Assembly (NCBI GenBank): GCA_946415335.1
Contig: CAMKSB010000005.1
Span: 1-32,916 of the forward strand
Source: an uncultured Clostridia bacterium
Lineage (GTDB): Bacteria; Bacillota; Clostridia; Oscillospirales; Acutalibacteraceae
Direction: 5' to 3'
Length of the DNA stretch: 32,916 bases
The translations under genes were made by a program, and so were the position numbers. Below are positions 30,586 to 32,916 of this stretch, piece by piece. Each line of letters begins with the position of its first letter. Positions within the stretch are counted from its first letter, which is position 1. Under the pieces are notes generated by a model, which saw nothing but the letters and a program-made list of their open reading frames with translations, did not search any database and was not told the DNA's origin.

Positions 30586-32118
30586 ATGCTGTATACACCC
30601 TTGACGAAAAAAGCGCTTTTGATCTCCTTCAACGCGCATAAGAACCAAACAGACAAAAGCGGTATGCCCTATGTCTATCATCCGTTTCATCTCGCTGAGC
30701 AGATGGACAGCGAATACGCCGTCTGCGTTGCCCTGCTGCATGACGTGGCGGAGGACACCGATATCACGCTGGATGATTTGAGGAAAGAGGGCTTTCCGAA
30801 TGAGGTCATCGAAGCGCTGTCGTTGATGACGCATGACGACAGCGTGCCGTATATGGAATATATCCGCGGACTCAGGGGCAATCCGCTTGCCGTGCAGGTC
30901 AAGCTGGCTGATCTCGCGCATAACAGCGACCTCTCGCGGCTTGACGTGGTGGACGACGCCGCCAAAGAGCGCTGCGAAAAATATCACCGGGCGATGGAAC
31001 TGCTGCAGAGCACTCCCGACGCGGTGCAAGACCGCATCCGCGGCTCCCTGATCGGCGGCGCTGCCGGCGACGCGCTGGGATATCCGGTGGAGTTTATCTC
31101 GGAAAAAGAGATCGTGAACCGCTACGGCTCGGGCGGCATCCAGGAATACGAGCTGAGCCGTCACAGCCATAAGGCGCTGATCTCCGACGATACCCAGATG
31201 ACCTTGTTTTCAGCGGCTGCGGTGCTGACCTGTCTGTCCCGCTCCAATCGCCGCGGAATCGCCGGCGAACCGAGAATGTATGCAAATTTTGCCTATCAGG
31301 GCTGGCTTATCACGCAGGAAATGTCCTGTGAAGAGGCGCGTAAACACGATAAGAATGATCCGGTCTATTTAGTTTCCGGCGTTTTGATGGATCAGCCGGA
31401 ATTATTCGCCAGAAGAGCGCCGGGCATCACCTGTCTCTCTGCCCTTCGCACGAGACAGCAGCAGCTTGAGGAAAAGCAGCACGTCGACAGCTTTGTCAAA
31501 GATCCCATCAACAATTCCAAGGGCTGCGGCGGCGTCATGCGTGTGGCTCCGGTTGGCATGATAGACATCGGCGATATGGACATGATCAACCGTGAAGGCG
31601 CAGAATTCGCTGCGGTCACCCACAGCCATTCGCTGGGCTACATGCCGGCGGCGGTGCTCGCGCATATCGTCCACCGCTGCATCTACCGCAAAGGTCAGAC
31701 GCTCAGGGAGATCGTGGAGGAAGCCCGCGATACCGCGGCGAGGCTCTACGCGGACGATCCGCATATCGGCGAGCTGGTCAGTCTGATTGATCTGGCGATC
31801 GCGCTCTCCGAAAACGACGCGCCCGACCTCGATAATATCCACAAGCTCGGCGAAGGCTGGGTCGCTGAGGAAGCGCTTGTCATCGCGATTTACTGCTGCC
31901 TGCGCTACCCGGACGACTTTTCAAAGTGCCTGATCGTCTCCGTCAACCACAAGGGCGACAGCGATTCCACCGGCGCAATCGCCGGCAATATCCTCGGCGC
32001 GTGGCTGGGGTATGAAGCGCTGGAAAATAAGTGGAAAGAAAACCTCGAACTTGCCGACGTGATCGTGGAGACTGCCGACATGCTCTACCGCGAGATGACA
32101 GCCGAAGACGAGGCTTGA
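30586..32118 (+). CDS. Fusion of SpoT-like HD hydrolase and ADP-ribosylglycohydrolase (510 aa)
   Basis: GGAGGT (30574-30579) sets the ATG. Residues 1-145 match the metal-dependent HD hydrolase domain of Rel/SpoT/Mesh1 proteins, which remove pyrophosphate from (p)ppGpp or related nucleotides: YVYHP (His32), LLHDVAEDT (His52, Asp53, Glu56, Asp57) and 'VKLADLAHN' (Asp109). No synthetase domain follows. Residues ~147-505 are a complete ADP-ribosylglycohydrolase (DraG/ARH) domain: 'GGAAGDALGYPVEF', the metal-binding 'ISDDTQM' (~203), 'SKGCGGVMRVAPVG' (~309) and 'KGDSDSTGAIAGN' (~460). Such enzymes remove ADP-ribose from proteins or nucleic acids. Both active sites look intact. The gene is single-unit upstream; the TatD-type gene follows after 41 nt and may be cotranscribed. 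The domain calls are firm; the natural substrates are not known. Confidence 0.93.
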   Translation: MLYTPLTKKALLISFNAHKNQTDKSGMPYVYHPFHLAEQMDSEYAVCVALLHDVAEDTDITLDDLRKEGFPNEVIEALSLMTHDDSVPYMEYIRGLRGNPLAVQVKLADLAHNSDLSRLDVVDDAAKERCEKYHRAMELLQSTPDAVQDRIRGSLIGGAAGDALGYPVEFISEKEIVNRYGSGGIQEYELSRHSHKALISDDTQMTLFSAAAVLTCLSRSNRRGIAGEPRMYANFAYQGWLITQEMSCEEARKHDKNDPVYLVSGVLMDQPELFARRAPGITCLSALRTRQQQLEEKQHVDSFVKDPINNSKGCGGVMRVAPVGMIDIGDMDMINREGAEFAAVTHSHSLGYMPAAVLAHIVHRCIYRKGQTLREIVEEARDTAARLYADDPHIGELVSLIDLAIALSENDAPDLDNIHKLGEGWVAEEALVIAIYCCLRYPDDFSKCLIVSVNHKGDSDSTGAIAGNILGAWLGYEALENKWKENLELADVIVETADMLYREMTAEDEA

Positions 32119-32159
32119 CAGCCGTGTTATCATAAAACTAAAGACAGGAGGTATGACAG

Positions 32160-32916
32160 TTGATAGATACCCATACGCATTATTTTTTGAAAGACTTTGA
32201 CCATGACCGTTATATGGTGCTGGAAAAGCTGCGCGATGCCGGCGTTACGCACGTCATTGAAGCGGCGATTGACATGGAGAGCAATTTCAGGATGCGCAAG
32301 CTGTTCGCGGATTCGGACATGGTTTCGTTCGGCGCGGGTGTTCACCCCCTGAAGGTCTTCTTTGCAGACAGAATGTACGGTTTGTCCGGCTGCCGCAATA
32401 TCCTCCGTGAATTGCTGCATACGCCGCGTACAGTCGCCGTCGGAGAAACCGGGCTCGACTTTCATCGCGGCGCCGATGAGGACGAACAAGCCCTGCAGGA
32501 GCAATATTTCCGTATGCAGCTTGAATTGGCTACGGAGCACGACATGCCGCTGATCCTCCATATCCGCGACTGTCATGAGGAAGCGCTGGCGGTGCTGGAG
32601 AGCTGCGGAACCGCCTTCAAGGGCGTGTGCCACTGCTTTATCGGCAGCGCCGACATTGCCAAGCGCTACACCGACCTTGGCTTTTACCTCGGTATCGGCG
32701 GTTCCGCTACCTATACCGCCAACAAAGGGCGCTTTGAGGATTTTATCCGCGATCTCCCGCTGCTGCCGCTTGACCGCGTCGTGCTCGAAACCGACGCGCC
32801 CTTCCTGATCCCGAGCGGCTGCAAGGGCAAGAGAAACACGTCGCTCTTTCTTCCCGCCGTCGTCGATACGCTGGCACAGGCAAAGGGCGAGTCGCCCGAG
32901 ACGATCGAAGCGATCA
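32160..32916 (+). CDS. TatD-family metal-dependent deoxyribonuclease, 3' end cut
   Basis: Starts with TTG at 32160, seven bases after CAGGAGGT (32145-32152); an ATG at 32153 is out of frame and hits a stop after 15 codons. The frame stays open to the window end (252 codons). An amidohydrolase-like TIM barrel is evident: DTHTH (residues 3-7, metal ligands), 'VGETGLDFHR' (~94-103, Glu ligand), HIRDCHEEAL (His ligand, ~134), 'GVCHCFIGS' (His ligand, ~156), and LETDAPFLIPSG (Asp ligand, ~208). These ligands are those of TatD nucleases, which act on DNA 3' ends or on D-aminoacyl-type bonds. Almost complete, since family members are ~255-270 residues. It follows the HD/ARH gene by 41 nt. The TatD assignment is firm; the in vivo role is not determined. 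Confidence 0.92.
   Translation, partial: MIDTHTHYFLKDFDHDRYMVLEKLRDAGVTHVIEAAIDMESNFRMRKLFADSDMVSFGAGVHPLKVFFADRMYGLSGCRNILRELLHTPRTVAVGETGLDFHRGADEDEQALQEQYFRMQLELATEHDMPLILHIRDCHEEALAVLESCGTAFKGVCHCFIGSADIAKRYTDLGFYLGIGGSATYTANKGRFEDFIRDLPLLPLDRVVLETDAPFLIPSGCKGKRNTSLFLPAVVDTLAQAKGESPETIEAI

Overview
The window most likely comes from a gut-type, starch-using Clostridia bacterium close to Ruminococcus / Oscillospiraceae. This is inferred from four things: a dockerin-bearing BspA-type leucine-rich-repeat protein, an extracellular GH13 alpha-amylase with an N-terminal CBM26-like starch-binding module, very large secreted repeat proteins, and strong AAGGAGG-type ribosome binding sites with TTGxxx/TATAAT promoters. 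There are no rRNA, tRNA or CRISPR loci and no transposase gene. Both ends cut through genes.

Region 1 (1-15,661) is a surface-protein locus. It opens with the end of a coiled-coil protein. Four tightly spaced genes follow (719-7458) for exported proteins whose N-terminal hydrophobic segment ends in the same pattern, [FY]-[ACS]-W-[FIY], which resembles substrates of SipW-type signal peptidases such as TasA/camelysin. At least three of the four share a beta-rich domain ending in an 'IWxEG'-like strand, and two of those three then add extra modules. One module (892-residue protein) looks like a starch-binding CBM25/26 unit. A terminator closes the operon. A separate unit encodes a 2271-residue secreted repeat protein, and directly after its terminator comes a SipW/ER-type signal peptidase (Ser-His-Asp), overlapping an MGMT-family gene. 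My reading is a dedicated export peptidase with its own set of matrix or fibre proteins, possibly starch-adhesive.

Region 2 (15,747-18,876) holds an ECF-type sigma factor fused through one membrane helix to a large extracytoplasmic domain. A small membrane protein gene overlaps its end, and a Cof-type HAD phosphatase with its own promoter and terminator follows.

Region 3 (19,065-25,988) has the secreted CBM26-like/GH13 amylase on the + strand. It converges on a 1438-residue LRR-dockerin protein on the - strand. Between them lie two terminators, a GTGGTAA tandem repeat and a MITE-like palindromic element.

Region 4 (26,179-32,916) is GC-richer and more housekeeping in character. It holds an ABC exporter operon of four genes, an orphan 154-residue protein, an unusual fusion of a SpoT-like HD hydrolase to an ADP-ribosylglycohydrolase, and the start of a TatD-family nuclease cut by the window end.

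The most notable items are the SipW-type export locus with starch-binding-like modules, the single-polypeptide sigma factor / transmembrane / sensor protein, and the alarmone-hydrolase / ADP-ribosylhydrolase fusion. All functional statements come from reading motifs by eye; no database search was run.
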